A DNA stretch of 64,000 bases. It comes from Kribbella sp. NBC_01245. Lineage in GTDB: Bacteria > Actinomycetota > Actinomycetes > Propionibacteriales > Kribbellaceae. Location: contig NZ_CP108487.1 of assembly GCF_036226525.1 (NCBI RefSeq), positions 7,440,001 through 7,504,000 of the forward strand. Direction: 5' to 3'. The position numbers and the translations under genes were made by a program. Position 1 is the stretch's first letter, and each line of letters begins with the position of its first letter. Under the pieces are notes generated by a model that was given only the letters and a program-made list of their open reading frames with translations, was not told the DNA's origin and did not search any database. Below are positions 28,533-37,341 of this stretch, one piece after another.

Positions 28533-30034
28533 CCGTCGTGGTGTCGGGACTGACCGCCACGGCTGGTGACGCCGTACTGGTCGATGATGTCTCGTTCGAG
28601 GTCTCGCCAGGCCGGATCACCGCACTGGTCGGCGCCTCGGGTAGTGGCAAGACGACGTCCGCGCTGGCCTTGCTCGGTGAGGCCGGGCCGGGTGTTGCGC
28701 TCACGGGCGCCGTCGAAGTCGGGGGAGTCCAGGTCGTCGACGCCAACGGCCCGACGGCAGCGGCCGCGCAGGTCCTAGGCCGGGTGGTGGCCTACATGCC
28801 GCAACACCCGGGCAGCGCGCTGAACCCGGCTCGCCGAATCGGCGCGGGCCTGACCGAGCTCGCCCGGCTGCACGGTGGCGACGTTGCCGAGGCGATGCGG
28901 GCGGCCCAACTCCCGGGCGATCGGCCGGTTCTCAAGCGCTTCCCACACCAGTTCAGTGGGGGCCAAAGGCAACGAATCGCTCTTGCGCAAGCCCTGGTCT
29001 GCGGCCCCAAGGTGCTCGTCCTCGATGAACCGAGCACCGGCCTCGACTCGGTCACCCGCCTGCAACTCGTGGGCGAACTCGCGGATCTGGCCGAGCGTGG
29101 ACTCGGCATTCTCCTGCTCAGTCATGACCTCGACCTGGTCCGAGCGCTGGCCGATCACGTCGTGGTCCTTGCCTCAGGCAAAGTTCAACGCAGCGGTCCG
29201 GCAACGACCGTGCTACCTCCGCACGACGCCCTCGATCCATCCTGGGGGAGGCCGTCCCTGGAACCCGTCTTGGCCGTCTCAGACCTGCACGCCGCACTAC
29301 GCAGACGCGGCAAATCCCCTGTGTTGCAAGGGATTGACCTCGAACTCGCGCGTGGCGACTGCCTCGGCATCGTTGGTCGCTCGGGCAGCGGCAAGACCAC
29401 GCTCGCGCGCTGTCTGGCAGGCCTCCACGAGAGGTACGCCGGACACCTCACCCTCTCCGGCGACCCGCTTCCGGTGCTGCGCAAACGCACGTCCGAACAG
29501 GTCCGGCGAGTGCAGTACGTCTGGCAGGAAGTGCGCGGGTCTTTCGATGACCGACGACCCGTGCTCGACCAAGTGGCCCGTACGGCGATTCGCCTGCGCG
29601 GGCTCTCCGTGGCGGACGCCCGCGCGGAGGCGGTGGACTTGCTGGCGCAGCTGGGAGTGGCCGAGTCGATCGCCTTGCGTACGCCTGGGTTGTTGTCCGG
29701 CGGCGAGTTGCAGCGTTCGGCATTGGCGCGGGCGCTCTTGGCGGCGCCGGACGTACTGATCTGCGACGAGATCACCACTGCCCTCGACGAGGAGGGCACG
29801 CGCAAGGTGCTCGACGTACTCGGCCGCCGAAAGGCCGACGGAATGGCCCTGCTCTGGATCAGCCACGACCTCGGCCTGGTCGCCGCCGTTGCCGACCACC
29901 TGCTCGTGCTGGCCGACGGCCGAGTGGTCGAACGCGGTGATCCCGACACCGTGCTGGCTCAACCCGCGGACCCCGAGACCCGGCGGCTGCTCGCGGCCAC
30001 GCTGGTCGGCCGGGAACCCTTCCGCGCCGCCTGA
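28529..30034 (+). CDS. Fused DppD-DppF-type double ABC ATPase
   Basis: A 501-residue protein with two complete nucleotide-binding domains. The first has Walker A GASGSGKTTS near residue 34, signature FSGGQRQRIALAQAL and Walker B VLVLDEPSTGLD. The second has Walker A GRSGSGKTTL near residue 288, signature LSGGELQRSALARAL and Walker B VLICDEITTALDE. Separate DppD and DppF subunits are thus fused, as in some Gsi/Opp-like systems. The usual DppD Cys cluster for an Fe-S centre is not obvious. It energises import by the upstream permeases (4-nt overlap). The biosynthetic genes follow 82 nt later on the same strand. Confidence 0.92.
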   Translation: MTVVVSGLTATAGDAVLVDDVSFEVSPGRITALVGASGSGKTTSALALLGEAGPGVALTGAVEVGGVQVVDANGPTAAAAQVLGRVVAYMPQHPGSALNPARRIGAGLTELARLHGGDVAEAMRAAQLPGDRPVLKRFPHQFSGGQRQRIALAQALVCGPKVLVLDEPSTGLDSVTRLQLVGELADLAERGLGILLLSHDLDLVRALADHVVVLASGKVQRSGPATTVLPPHDALDPSWGRPSLEPVLAVSDLHAALRRRGKSPVLQGIDLELARGDCLGIVGRSGSGKTTLARCLAGLHERYAGHLTLSGDPLPVLRKRTSEQVRRVQYVWQEVRGSFDDRRPVLDQVARTAIRLRGLSVADARAEAVDLLAQLGVAESIALRTPGLLSGGELQRSALARALLAAPDVLICDEITTALDEEGTRKVLDVLGRRKADGMALLWISHDLGLVAAVADHLLVLADGRVVERGDPDTVLAQPADPETRRLLAATLVGREPFRAA

Positions 30035-30116
30035 CTTGCCGGCCTGACCCGCCTGGCCCACTGATTTCCGCCCGTGCTGACCGTCCACCGGTGCCGACAC
30101 GAGAGGTTCACCCCTG

Positions 30117-30821
30117 ATGACCGAGCTGAGTATCGAGAGCCTTCCCGCAACCCTGTCCGTCGCCGAGATCCGAGCCGTGAATCCGCCCCGGCCCGAGTTG
30201 CACACCCACCGCACCTACCAGTGGAACGGCTGGGACTTCGACCTGCCACCGGGCGTCTTCCAGCCGGGTGAGACCAGCCGGCTGGTGCACGCACGACTGC
30301 TCGACCGCACCATCGACCTGGCCGGCCGGACGTACGTCGCGATGGGCGTCGGCCTCGGCGTGGAAGCCGTCATCGCCGGTGAGGTCGGCGCTGCGGAGAT
30401 CGTTGCCGTCGACATCGATCCAGAAAGTGTCACAGCTGCCGCCGCGCATTTTCGCCGTATACATGGGGATTCGCCCGCACTGAAGCCGATCGTGTCCGAC
30501 CTGTTCGAGGCCGTACCGGACGGGCCGTACGACGTGATCACCTTCAACCCGCCGGCCGTGGCGGAGCGAGTGACGGAGGATCCCGTTGCCGTGCGCAACT
30601 TCTGCGTCGGTGCCACCATCGCGACCCGGTTCTTCGACCAGATCGTGGCGCGGGATCTGCTCGCGCCCGACGGCGAGATCTTCCTGATCGTGTCGAATAC
30701 GGCCGATCTCCGCGGCATCGCGCGGTACGCGGTACAGGAGGGGTTCCGGCTGGAGGTGGTCCATCACGAGGACTGGCCAGGGGATGACGTCGAGACCTTC
30801 CTGTTCCGGGTGACGCGATGA
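30117..30821 (+). CDS. SAM-dependent methyltransferase-fold protein (PrmC/MTS-like)
   Basis: A 234-residue class I SAM-binding protein. The SAM motif reads YVAMGVGLGVEAVIA, with VDIDPESVTAA as the acidic-loop ribose contact and ITFNPPAV as the NPPY-like motif, typical of N-methyltransferases of the PrmC/MTS family. The start FQPGETSRLVH resembles VFxPxxDT. It is coupled (ATGA) to a cysteine-synthase-like gene. In this context it could methylate a small amino-acid product or, like nicotianamine-type enzymes, transfer the aminobutyryl group of SAM; neither is shown by sequence. Confidence 0.8.
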   Translation: MTELSIESLPATLSVAEIRAVNPPRPELHTHRTYQWNGWDFDLPPGVFQPGETSRLVHARLLDRTIDLAGRTYVAMGVGLGVEAVIAGEVGAAEIVAVDIDPESVTAAAAHFRRIHGDSPALKPIVSDLFEAVPDGPYDVITFNPPAVAERVTEDPVAVRNFCVGATIATRFFDQIVARDLLAPDGEIFLIVSNTADLRGIARYAVQEGFRLEVVHHEDWPGDDVETFLFRVTR

Positions 30822-31873
30822 ACGCACGACCGGCAGTGCTGTACGACCATCTGGCCGAGGCGATCAAGGATCCCGACGCCGTCCGGGTCGGGGATGACCT
30901 GATCTGCCTGCGGTTCGAGACGATGAAGGTCTACTCCGCGCTCGGCGCCGTCCGGCATCTGCTGGACACCGGCGTCGTCAGCCCGGGGGACACCCTGATC
31001 GACAGCTCGAGCGGCATCTACGCGCACGCGCTCGCGCTGGCCTGTCACCGGTACGGCATGAGGTGTCACATCGTCGGATCGACCACGGTGGACCGGACGT
31101 TGCGGATCCAGCTGGAGATCCTCGGCGCGACGGTCGAGCAGGTGCCGTCGTCGAACAACCTGCAGCTGGACCAGAACCTGCGCGTCCGCCGGATCGGGGA
31201 GATCCTGCGCGCCAATCCGTCGTACCACTGGATGCGGCAGTACCACGACGACATCCACTACCTCGGCTATTCGGCCGTCGCCGAGCTGGTCGGCAAACTC
31301 GTGCCGACCGGTCCGCTGTGCCTCGTCGGTGGCGTGGGCACGGGCGCGTCGACCGGTGCCATCGCGCAGTACCTCCGCGACCGCGGGCGTGACGTGAACC
31401 TGGTCGGCGTACAGCCGTTCGGCAGCATCACGTTCGGGGCCGAGAAGACGTGCGATCCGGACATGATCATCGCGGGCATCGGCAGCTCGATCGAGTTCCG
31501 GAACGTGCGGCACGAGTTGTACGACCGGCTGCACTGGGTCTCCTTCGAGTACGCGATGTCGGCCGCGGTCGACCTGTTGCGGTCGAGTGGCGTGTTCGCG
31601 GGGTTGTCTGCGGGGGCGGCGTATTTGTCCGCGCAGTGGGAGCACGCGTGCGACTCGTCGCGGAAACACGTGTTCATCGCGGCGGACACCGGCAATCGGT
31701 ACGCCGAGTCGGCTTTCTCCCGTCATGCCGAGGCTTTCTCGATGGACGCGATGCGGCCGCGCGAGATCACCTCGCTGGACGACCTGGCCGTGCCGTGGTC
31801 CGCGATGTCCTGGGAGCGTCGCGGACCGGGCCTGCTGGCCGGTGCCCAAGTCGCCGAGGGAGTGCGTTCTTGA
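30818..31873 (+). CDS. Cysteine-synthase-like PLP enzyme
   Basis: A 351-residue fold-type II PLP enzyme. The PLP Lys is in RFETMKVYSALGAV near residue 37. DTLIDSSSGIYAHALALACHRYGM corresponds to the substrate loop (TSGN region) of cysteine synthases. GGVGTGASTGAIAQYL is the phosphate-binding loop. The substrate loop has SSSG rather than TSGN, so the reaction probably differs from O-acetylserine sulfhydrylation. SbnA- and AesA-type enzymes, which make diaminopropionate-type metallophore precursors, belong to the same fold. ATGA coupling to the methyltransferase-fold gene; a large hairpin starts 7 nt after its stop. Confidence 0.85.
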   Translation: MNARPAVLYDHLAEAIKDPDAVRVGDDLICLRFETMKVYSALGAVRHLLDTGVVSPGDTLIDSSSGIYAHALALACHRYGMRCHIVGSTTVDRTLRIQLEILGATVEQVPSSNNLQLDQNLRVRRIGEILRANPSYHWMRQYHDDIHYLGYSAVAELVGKLVPTGPLCLVGGVGTGASTGAIAQYLRDRGRDVNLVGVQPFGSITFGAEKTCDPDMIIAGIGSSIEFRNVRHELYDRLHWVSFEYAMSAAVDLLRSSGVFAGLSAGAAYLSAQWEHACDSSRKHVFIAADTGNRYAESAFSRHAEAFSMDAMRPREITSLDDLAVPWSAMSWERRGPGLLAGAQVAEGVRS

Positions 31874-31876
31874 GGA

Positions 31877-31978
31877 CGTCTTTGCATTCATTCGTCGGAA
31901 TCCGCCCTCCGACCACAGCGTGCATGTGCAGGTCCGCCGGCGGGGGAGGGCGGATTCCGACGAATGAATGCAAAGACG
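31877..31978. repeat. Large hairpin element, copy 3
   Basis: Core arms 31880-31909 and 31946-31975 are exact complements, extended by three outer pairs. The 36-nt loop includes GTGCAGGTCCGCCGGCGG, as in copy 1. It sits inside an otherwise tightly packed operon, 7 nt after the PLP-enzyme stop and 30 nt before the PhyH start. Confidence 0.95.
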
Positions 31979-32007
31979 CTGGGCGGGCCGCCACGGAGAG
32001 TGTACTT

Positions 32008-32820
32008 ATGCGACCTAGTCGCACTAAACTGAACCCCGACAACTATCGGGGAATGGTGCGCGTGACGGGTTTTCGCTTACTGACGGGGCTTTTCGGGCCT
32101 GCGGAGGTGGAGCGGCTGCGCGCCGTGGCGGAGACCGTGCACAACGAGGTGGTCGCCGCGGCCGAATCCGGCGAGACCGAGCTGACGGTCTGGCCGGATG
32201 GTCACCGGCTGGAGCGGGTTCGCGGTACCACCGTGCACTGGGAGCCCGATGCGCCGGGCAAGGCGGTGCGCAGTCTCGCGCCCGTCTCCCAGCTCCACCC
32301 CGCGCTCGAGGCGTTGTGGACCGAGCCGCGGCTGACCGAGCCGATGAGCTCCTTGCTGGGTGTGGATCGGGTCGGGCCGTTCGTCTCGAAGTTGAACTTC
32401 AAGCGAGCTGGAGTCGGCTCGGAGTTCGCGTGGCACCAGGACTTCCCGTACTGGTACTGCTGCGCCGGGGACGCGGCGTACGACGTTGCCACGGCCATCG
32501 TGATGCTGGACGACAACTCGGCGGCAAACGGCGCGATGACGCTGATCCCGGGCAGCGCATTGAACGGTCCGGCCCGGCGTGATCCGCTGGAGCCGACCGG
32601 CCTGCTGGTCGACCCGCTGTCCGTCGACGTGGAGCTGGCGGTGACCGTCGAGGCGCCGGCCGGGTCGGTGCTGATGTTCCCGGGGCTGATGGTGCATCGG
32701 TCCGCGCCGAACCTGACCGCCTCGGACCGGCGGTCGTTGCTGTACTGCTTCCAGCCTGCCGGACGGGCGGAGCTTTCGACGTTCACCTACAACGCCGAGA
32801 GGCTGGCCGACCTGCGATGA
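32008..32820 (+). CDS. Phytanoyl-CoA dioxygenase (PhyH)-family oxygenase
   Basis: A 270-residue non-haem iron(II)/2-oxoglutarate oxygenase of the PhyH family. WHQDFPYWY supplies the HxD iron ligands near residue 142, MVHRSAPN the distal His, and SDRRSLLYCF the Arg that binds 2-oxoglutarate. Such enzymes hydroxylate or halogenate small molecules and amino acids. ATG 32008 follows GGAG at 9 nt. It lies between the PLP enzyme and the DUF364-like gene, suggesting a tailoring step in a small-molecule pathway. Confidence 0.88.
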   Translation: MRPSRTKLNPDNYRGMVRVTGFRLLTGLFGPAEVERLRAVAETVHNEVVAAAESGETELTVWPDGHRLERVRGTTVHWEPDAPGKAVRSLAPVSQLHPALEALWTEPRLTEPMSSLLGVDRVGPFVSKLNFKRAGVGSEFAWHQDFPYWYCCAGDAAYDVATAIVMLDDNSAANGAMTLIPGSALNGPARRDPLEPTGLLVDPLSVDVELAVTVEAPAGSVLMFPGLMVHRSAPNLTASDRRSLLYCFQPAGRAELSTFTYNAERLADLR

Positions 32821-33623
32821 AGACCGTTGCCGAACTCACCGATGCCGTTCTGTCCGGGGCGTATGGCCCGGACCCCGCCGATTTGCCCGTGATCAGCGCG
32901 TTTTGGTTGCATCACACCACCCGTCTGCCCGGTGCGGACGTGACCTATCGCAACTACTACGTGTTGTTGCGGGTCGGCGACGCCTTTGGCGCTTGCTCAT
33001 TCGAGGCGGGCGAGCTTGATCCGTCGTCCTGCGCGGACGCCTCGGGCATGCCGCTCGCCTCGCTGATCGAGTCCGCGCCGGCGCCGGTCCGAATCGCCGC
33101 GCTCGACGCCTACCTGGCCTCGGTGGACCCACATCACCTCGCTGCTGGTGCGACCGAGATCGTGTTGCCGGCCGGGCCGCCGGACGTGCGCGCGAAGGCC
33201 CGGGATGCGGCTGTTGCCGGTTTGCTCGATATCCAGCCCGGTACGAAGGTGGCGTTGATCGGCGTGGTGAACCCGTTGGTCGACGCGATCACCGCTTTGG
33301 GTGGCGAGTGTTTGCCGTGCGATTTCAACCTCGCGGTGACGGCCTCGGGGTTGCCGGTTTCCCGCGATATGACGGCAGTTCTCGACCAGGCCGATGCCGT
33401 CGTCGCGACCGGAATGACCTTGAGCAACGGCAGTTTCGACGTTCTGCTTGATCGTTGCCTGCAGCAAGGAATGCCGTTGGCCGTCTATGCTCAGACCGGT
33501 AGCGCGGTGGCGCGCGCGTTCCTCGGTCACGGGGTGACCGCCTTGTCGGCGGAGCCCTTTCCGTTCTCCCAGTTCAGCGCGCGCCCAAGCAGCTTGTATC
33601 GCTATGTCCAATCTTCCGCTTAG
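32817..33623 (+). CDS. DUF4213/DUF364-like (putative heavy-metal chelation) protein
   Basis: A 268-residue protein whose C-terminal half is Rossmann-like (KVALIGVVNPLVDAITALGG, DQADAVVATGMTLSNGSFDVLL), resembling DUF364. The N-terminal ~110 residues (GACSFEAGELD, PVRIAALDAYLA) resemble the DUF4213 enolase-N-like part. The family is annotated as putative heavy-metal chelation and is poorly characterised. Recognition is by pattern, not by search. ATGA coupling to PhyH places it in the same pathway; it may build, sense or release a metal-chelating product. Confidence 0.7.
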   Translation: MKTVAELTDAVLSGAYGPDPADLPVISAFWLHHTTRLPGADVTYRNYYVLLRVGDAFGACSFEAGELDPSSCADASGMPLASLIESAPAPVRIAALDAYLASVDPHHLAAGATEIVLPAGPPDVRAKARDAAVAGLLDIQPGTKVALIGVVNPLVDAITALGGECLPCDFNLAVTASGLPVSRDMTAVLDQADAVVATGMTLSNGSFDVLLDRCLQQGMPLAVYAQTGSAVARAFLGHGVTALSAEPFPFSQFSARPSSLYRYVQSSA

Positions 33624-33641
33624 GACGGAGTTGTCCTCATC

Positions 33642-34871
33642 GTGAGCACTGACCACCTGCAAGGCCGGAGCGCCCCTCCGGTCGATGTAGTCCCGCCGGA
33701 CCTGCGGATGGCCCGCAGGCTCTGGCCGTTCCTCTTGGCGGCAGCCGTGAGTCTGCTGCCGTTCACCGTGTTCAGCACCTTCCTGGTGCCCATCGCGGCC
33801 GCGACCGGCGGCAGCGTGGCAGAGATCGGCGGGCTGCGGGGGCTCGGCGGACTGGCCGCACTGCTGGTCGGCGTGGCCATCGCGCCACTGCTCGACCGGA
33901 TGGCTCGCGAGCTCGTAGCGGCGTACGGCCTTGCATTGCTGGGCATTTCGTCGCTATTGGGTGCTATTGGCAACATCTTCGCTCTTGCCGCCTTCTGCTT
34001 GCTGGTTGGCGCGGCCACGTCGGTGCTCGGGCCTTCGGTTGGTGCCGCGGCGGCTGATCGGTTCAAGTCGCAGGCCGCGGCCGGTCGGGCGGCAACGTTG
34101 GTCACGGCAACTACTTCGATGACCGCGATGCTGGCCGCGCCGGTGATCGCCGTGCCCGCGTTGTTGTGGGGTTGGCGAGGAAATCTCGTCGGCGTCGCCG
34201 TCGTCTCGCTTGCGTTGTCCGGCGCCTTCTTCTGGCGGGGTCGCGGCCGGAAGGCGCCCGCTATGGCGAACGGCCGGATCGGCTACATCGCGTCGTACCG
34301 GGCGCTCGGACGGATCTCAGGCGCAGTGCCGTTGCTCATCGTCGCGATGCTCCGAACGGCCGCGTTTATGGGCTATCTGGCGTATTTGGCCGCGTTCTAC
34401 GACGAGCGGTTCGACCTGACGCCGGGGTTGTTCGCCCTGGTGTGGACTCTGAGTGGCGCGGCGTTCTTCTTCGGCAACCTGCTGTCCGGGCGTTACATCG
34501 CGATGGACCGGCCGTGGATCGGGCCGGAGCGGATGCTGGTGCTCGCCCTCGGCGTGGCCTTGCTGAGCGTGGTGGCGTTCTACTTCGCGCAGACCCTGCC
34601 GCTGGCCTTGTTGCTCACGGCAATGATGGGCGCGAGCCATGCCGCCGTGGCCGCGTGCGTAACCACTTTGCTGGTACGTCGAAGCGGCGATCTGCGCGGT
34701 TCCGCCCTTGGTGTGAACGCCGCCGGGATGAGCCTCGGCGTCTTCCTCGGCGCCGGCAGTGGTGGGCTCGGCCTCGGTCTCGGCGGCTACCCGGGTACGG
34801 CCGTTGCCTTCGGCACCATCACGTTGATCGCGGTTTGCGCGGCGCTTCGAGTGCGACCGCCCGCGCATTGA
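33642..34871 (+). CDS. MFS transporter (probable exporter)
   Basis: A 409-residue major-facilitator protein with twelve hydrophobic segments (LWPFLLAAAVSLLPFTVFSTFL at the start, TLITL-type helices at the end). The loop APLLDRMARELVAAYG lies between helices 2 and 3. GTG 33642 follows the DUF364-like stop by 18 nt. As the last gene of the biosynthetic run it is the likely exporter of the product, which the upstream ABC importer could take back. Its final 53 nt overlap the 3' end of the convergent sigma-factor gene. Confidence 0.85.
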   Translation: MSTDHLQGRSAPPVDVVPPDLRMARRLWPFLLAAAVSLLPFTVFSTFLVPIAAATGGSVAEIGGLRGLGGLAALLVGVAIAPLLDRMARELVAAYGLALLGISSLLGAIGNIFALAAFCLLVGAATSVLGPSVGAAAADRFKSQAAAGRAATLVTATTSMTAMLAAPVIAVPALLWGWRGNLVGVAVVSLALSGAFFWRGRGRKAPAMANGRIGYIASYRALGRISGAVPLLIVAMLRTAAFMGYLAYLAAFYDERFDLTPGLFALVWTLSGAAFFFGNLLSGRYIAMDRPWIGPERMLVLALGVALLSVVAFYFAQTLPLALLLTAMMGASHAAVAACVTTLLVRRSGDLRGSALGVNAAGMSLGVFLGAGSGGLGLGLGGYPGTAVAFGTITLIAVCAALRVRPPAH

Positions 34872-36078
34872 GGTGACGCCGCTCCGGCTGGCTGGTGGTC
34901 AGTCGCGCGGCCTTGAGGTAATGCTCGCGCGCTTCCTGGAGTTCACCCGCTTGCTCCAGGAAGTGCGCGCGGGCGGTCTCGAGCCGATGGTGGTTGGCCA
35001 GGCGCGGGTCTTTGCCGAGCTCGTCGAGGAGGTCGAGCCCGGCCTTGGGGCCAAGGACCCGCGCGACGGCGACGGCCCGATTGAGCTGGGCGATCGGATT
35101 GTCCGACAGCTTCAGCAGCAGGTCGTACAGCCCGACGATCTGCCGCCAATCGGTCGCGTCCGTCGTCTCGGCTTCGTCGTGCAAGGCCGCGATCGCCGCT
35201 TGCAACTGGTACGGGCCCAACGCCGTACGGCTCATTGCATCCGTGACCAGGGCGGTGCCTTCGGCGATGTACGCCCGATTCCACTTGGCGCGGTCTTGCT
35301 GGTCTAGGGGTACTAACTCGCCGTCGTCGGTCCGAGCGGCACGCCTCGCATCGGTCAGCAGCATCAACGCCAAGAGGCCAGCGACCTCGCCGTCATCGGG
35401 CAGTACGGCGTACGCGAGGCGGGTGATGCGGATGGCCTCGTCGGCGAGTTCGGACCGGTCGAGGCTGGTGTATCCCTCGTTGAAGATCAGGTACAGCACT
35501 TGCAGTACGGCGGCGAGTCGTTCCGCCCGCTCCGCGGCTGGTGGCAGGCGGAACGGTAGGCCGGACTTCTTGATCGTCTGTTTGGCTCGCGTGATCCGCT
35601 TGCGAAGGGTCTCCTCGGGGACGAGTAGGCCGCGGGCGATCTCCTCAGTGGAGAGACCGCCGACCGCTCGGAGCGTCAGTGCCAGTTGGGACGGCCTCGG
35701 CAGGCTCGGGTGGCAGCAGAGGAAGAGCAGGATGAGAGCGTCGTCCTGGTCTTCCGGCTTGCCGGCCGCCTCGCCCTCGGCCGACGGGGCGAGGTAATGG
35801 TCGAGGGGGACCTGGGTGGCGACGGTCTCCTCCCGGCGGCGGCGGGCCTGCTCGCTGCGCAGCTCATCCGTCAGCCGCCGCGAGGCCACCCGGATCAACC
35901 AGGCGAGCGGATTGTCCGGGAGCTCTGTCGGCCATTGCTGGGACGCCGCGAGCAGGGCCTCCTGGACGGCGTCTTCGCAGGCGTCGAAGTGGCCGTAACG
36001 CCGGACCAGCGCGCCGAGAACCCGCGGCGCGAGTTCGCGCAGCAGGTCCTCGATGCGTTCCACCGTCGGTGCGGTCAT
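34819..36078 (-). CDS. ECF sigma factor, ECF42-type with TPR-like C-terminus
   Basis: A 419-residue sigma factor. Region sigma2 has DACEDAVQEALLAASQQWP and PLAWLIRVASRRLTDELRSEQ. Region sigma4 has LSTEEIARGLLVPEETLRKRITRAK. A ~200-residue helical C-terminal extension (LYLIFNEGYTS, IAQLNRAVAVARVLGP) is typical of the ECF42 group. That group is known to be encoded beside DGPF/YCII proteins, and here it overlaps one by ATGA. It directs RNA polymerase to as yet unknown promoters. Confidence 0.9.
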   Translation of the reverse strand: MTAPTVERIEDLLRELAPRVLGALVRRYGHFDACEDAVQEALLAASQQWPTELPDNPLAWLIRVASRRLTDELRSEQARRRREETVATQVPLDHYLAPSAEGEAAGKPEDQDDALILLFLCCHPSLPRPSQLALTLRAVGGLSTEEIARGLLVPEETLRKRITRAKQTIKKSGLPFRLPPAAERAERLAAVLQVLYLIFNEGYTSLDRSELADEAIRITRLAYAVLPDDGEVAGLLALMLLTDARRAARTDDGELVPLDQQDRAKWNRAYIAEGTALVTDAMSRTALGPYQLQAAIAALHDEAETTDATDWRQIVGLYDLLLKLSDNPIAQLNRAVAVARVLGPKAGLDLLDELGKDPRLANHHRLETARAHFLEQAGELQEAREHYLKAARLTTSQPERRHLNARAVALEAPRKPRST

Positions 36079-36443
36079 ACGTCGCCGGCGTCGCCGTCCA
36101 TCAGGGGCCGGATCTCCACGGTGTCGCCGACCGCGTCCGTGATCCGCGCGCCGATCTCGAGCGCCCGATCGAGGCTCGCGCAGTCGATGATCCCGAAGCT
36201 GACCAGGACTTCCTTGACCTCGGCGTACGGTCCGTCGCTGGCAACCGGCCCGGTGTCGGTCTTCCGGATGGTCCGTGTGTGGGTCGGATCGCCGAGGCCG
36301 GCCGTCGAGACGAACTCGCCCGACTCGGTCAGCTCCTTGCCGAGCTGCTCGTAGAAATCACAAGCCGCTTGGACGTCGGCCGGGTCGAAATCGCCTGAGG
36401 CCCAGCTCTCGGCGTTGGTGTAGGCGAGCATGATGAACTTCAT
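36075..36443 (-). CDS. DGPF/YCII-domain protein, partner of ECF42
   Basis: A 122-residue ferredoxin-like-fold protein of the YCII/DGPF family. It starts MKFIMLAYTN and has the diagnostic VASDGPYAEVKEVL segment (DGPY variant of DGPF). The start at ATG 36443 is fixed by this family N-terminus. It is translated first and its stop overlaps the sigma-factor start. DGPF genes are usual targets and partners of ECF42; their biochemical role is not known. Confidence 0.9.
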   Translation of the reverse strand: MKFIMLAYTNAESWASGDFDPADVQAACDFYEQLGKELTESGEFVSTAGLGDPTHTRTIRKTDTGPVASDGPYAEVKEVLVSFGIIDCASLDRALEIGARITDAVGDTVEIRPLMDGDAGDV

Positions 36444-36648
36444 TTCCGCACTCCTTGTCCGGTGCCACCGGCGGGCACCTCTGACCCGGATGTCGGAGCC
36501 GAAGCGCGCGGCGGGACATCCCTGCCGACATTCTCCCGCCCAGCCCGGTCCACGGCCATGCGCTGCTGGGCCCGGGCGGATTCCCGGGGGAAGATCCGGG
36601 ACCTCCCTGCTTCTGGCGTCGGCCGATTCGGGGATATCGTTCCGGGTC

Positions 36649-37329
36649 ATGGAGAACCTGCCCGAGCGCCAGAATCCGAATGCCCACGTCCGGGCCTCCG
36701 ACGTGGACCGCGACCGGGTCATCGAGGTGCTGCGGGACTCGCTGATGACGGGCCGGCTGGACCAGGACGAACATGCCGAGCGGCTCGAGCAGGTGCTGAA
36801 CGCGAAGACCCTCGGCGAGCTCGAACCGATCACGCATGACCTGGTCGTGCCCGGCCAGACCGCCGGCGCTTCGTCTGCTGCGGCGACCGGGCAGTCCGTC
36901 GTACCGATCGAACCGCCCGCGAACCCGGACGACAACGGCGACTTCGTGGTCGGCATCTTCGGTGGCGGCGAGCGTTCGGGCCGCTGGCGGGTGAAGCGCA
37001 AGACCACCGCGATCTGCGTCTTCGGCGGGTACGACCTGGACATGACCGATGCCGTGTTCGAGGGCCGCGAGGTGGTCGTGCGGGCGTTCGCGATCTTCGG
37101 TGGGGTCGACATCACCGTTCCCGACGGCGTTCAGGTCCGGAACCACGGCGTCGGGATCTTCGGCGGTTTCGGTGGTTGGGGTGGCGGCGGCGACATCGAC
37201 CCGAACGCTCCGACCGTCGTACTGAAAGGTCTCGCTCTCTTCGGCGGCGTCGGCGGCCAGCCCAGCAGCAAGCGCCACCGCAACCGCGGCAAGGGTGGCG
37301 GCCACCACGGCGGCCACCACTCCCACTGA
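36649..37329 (+). CDS. DUF1707 protein with LiaF-like C-terminal domain
   Basis: A 226-residue protein. Residues ~12-65 are a DUF1707 domain (RASDVDRDRVIEVLRDSLMTGRL...EHAERLEQVL). Beta-strand repeats of the cell-wall-active-antibiotic-response (LiaF-like) type follow (TAICVFGGYDLD, RAFAIFGGVDITVPDGVQV). The C-terminal tail is Gly/His-rich (GGGHHGGHHSH) and could bind metal. ATG 36649 gives the canonical short N-terminus. A perfect 22-bp hairpin follows 12 nt after the stop. Confidence 0.85.
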   Translation: MENLPERQNPNAHVRASDVDRDRVIEVLRDSLMTGRLDQDEHAERLEQVLNAKTLGELEPITHDLVVPGQTAGASSAAATGQSVVPIEPPANPDDNGDFVVGIFGGGERSGRWRVKRKTTAICVFGGYDLDMTDAVFEGREVVVRAFAIFGGVDITVPDGVQVRNHGVGIFGGFGGWGGGGDIDPNAPTVVLKGLALFGGVGGQPSSKRHRNRGKGGGHHGGHHSH

Positions 37330-37341
37330 CCCTTCTCCTTA

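Noticed and set aside
31450-32007. Upstream extension of the PhyH frame
   Set aside because: It overlaps the PLP-enzyme gene out of frame and crosses the hairpin; PhyH homology begins after ATG 32008.
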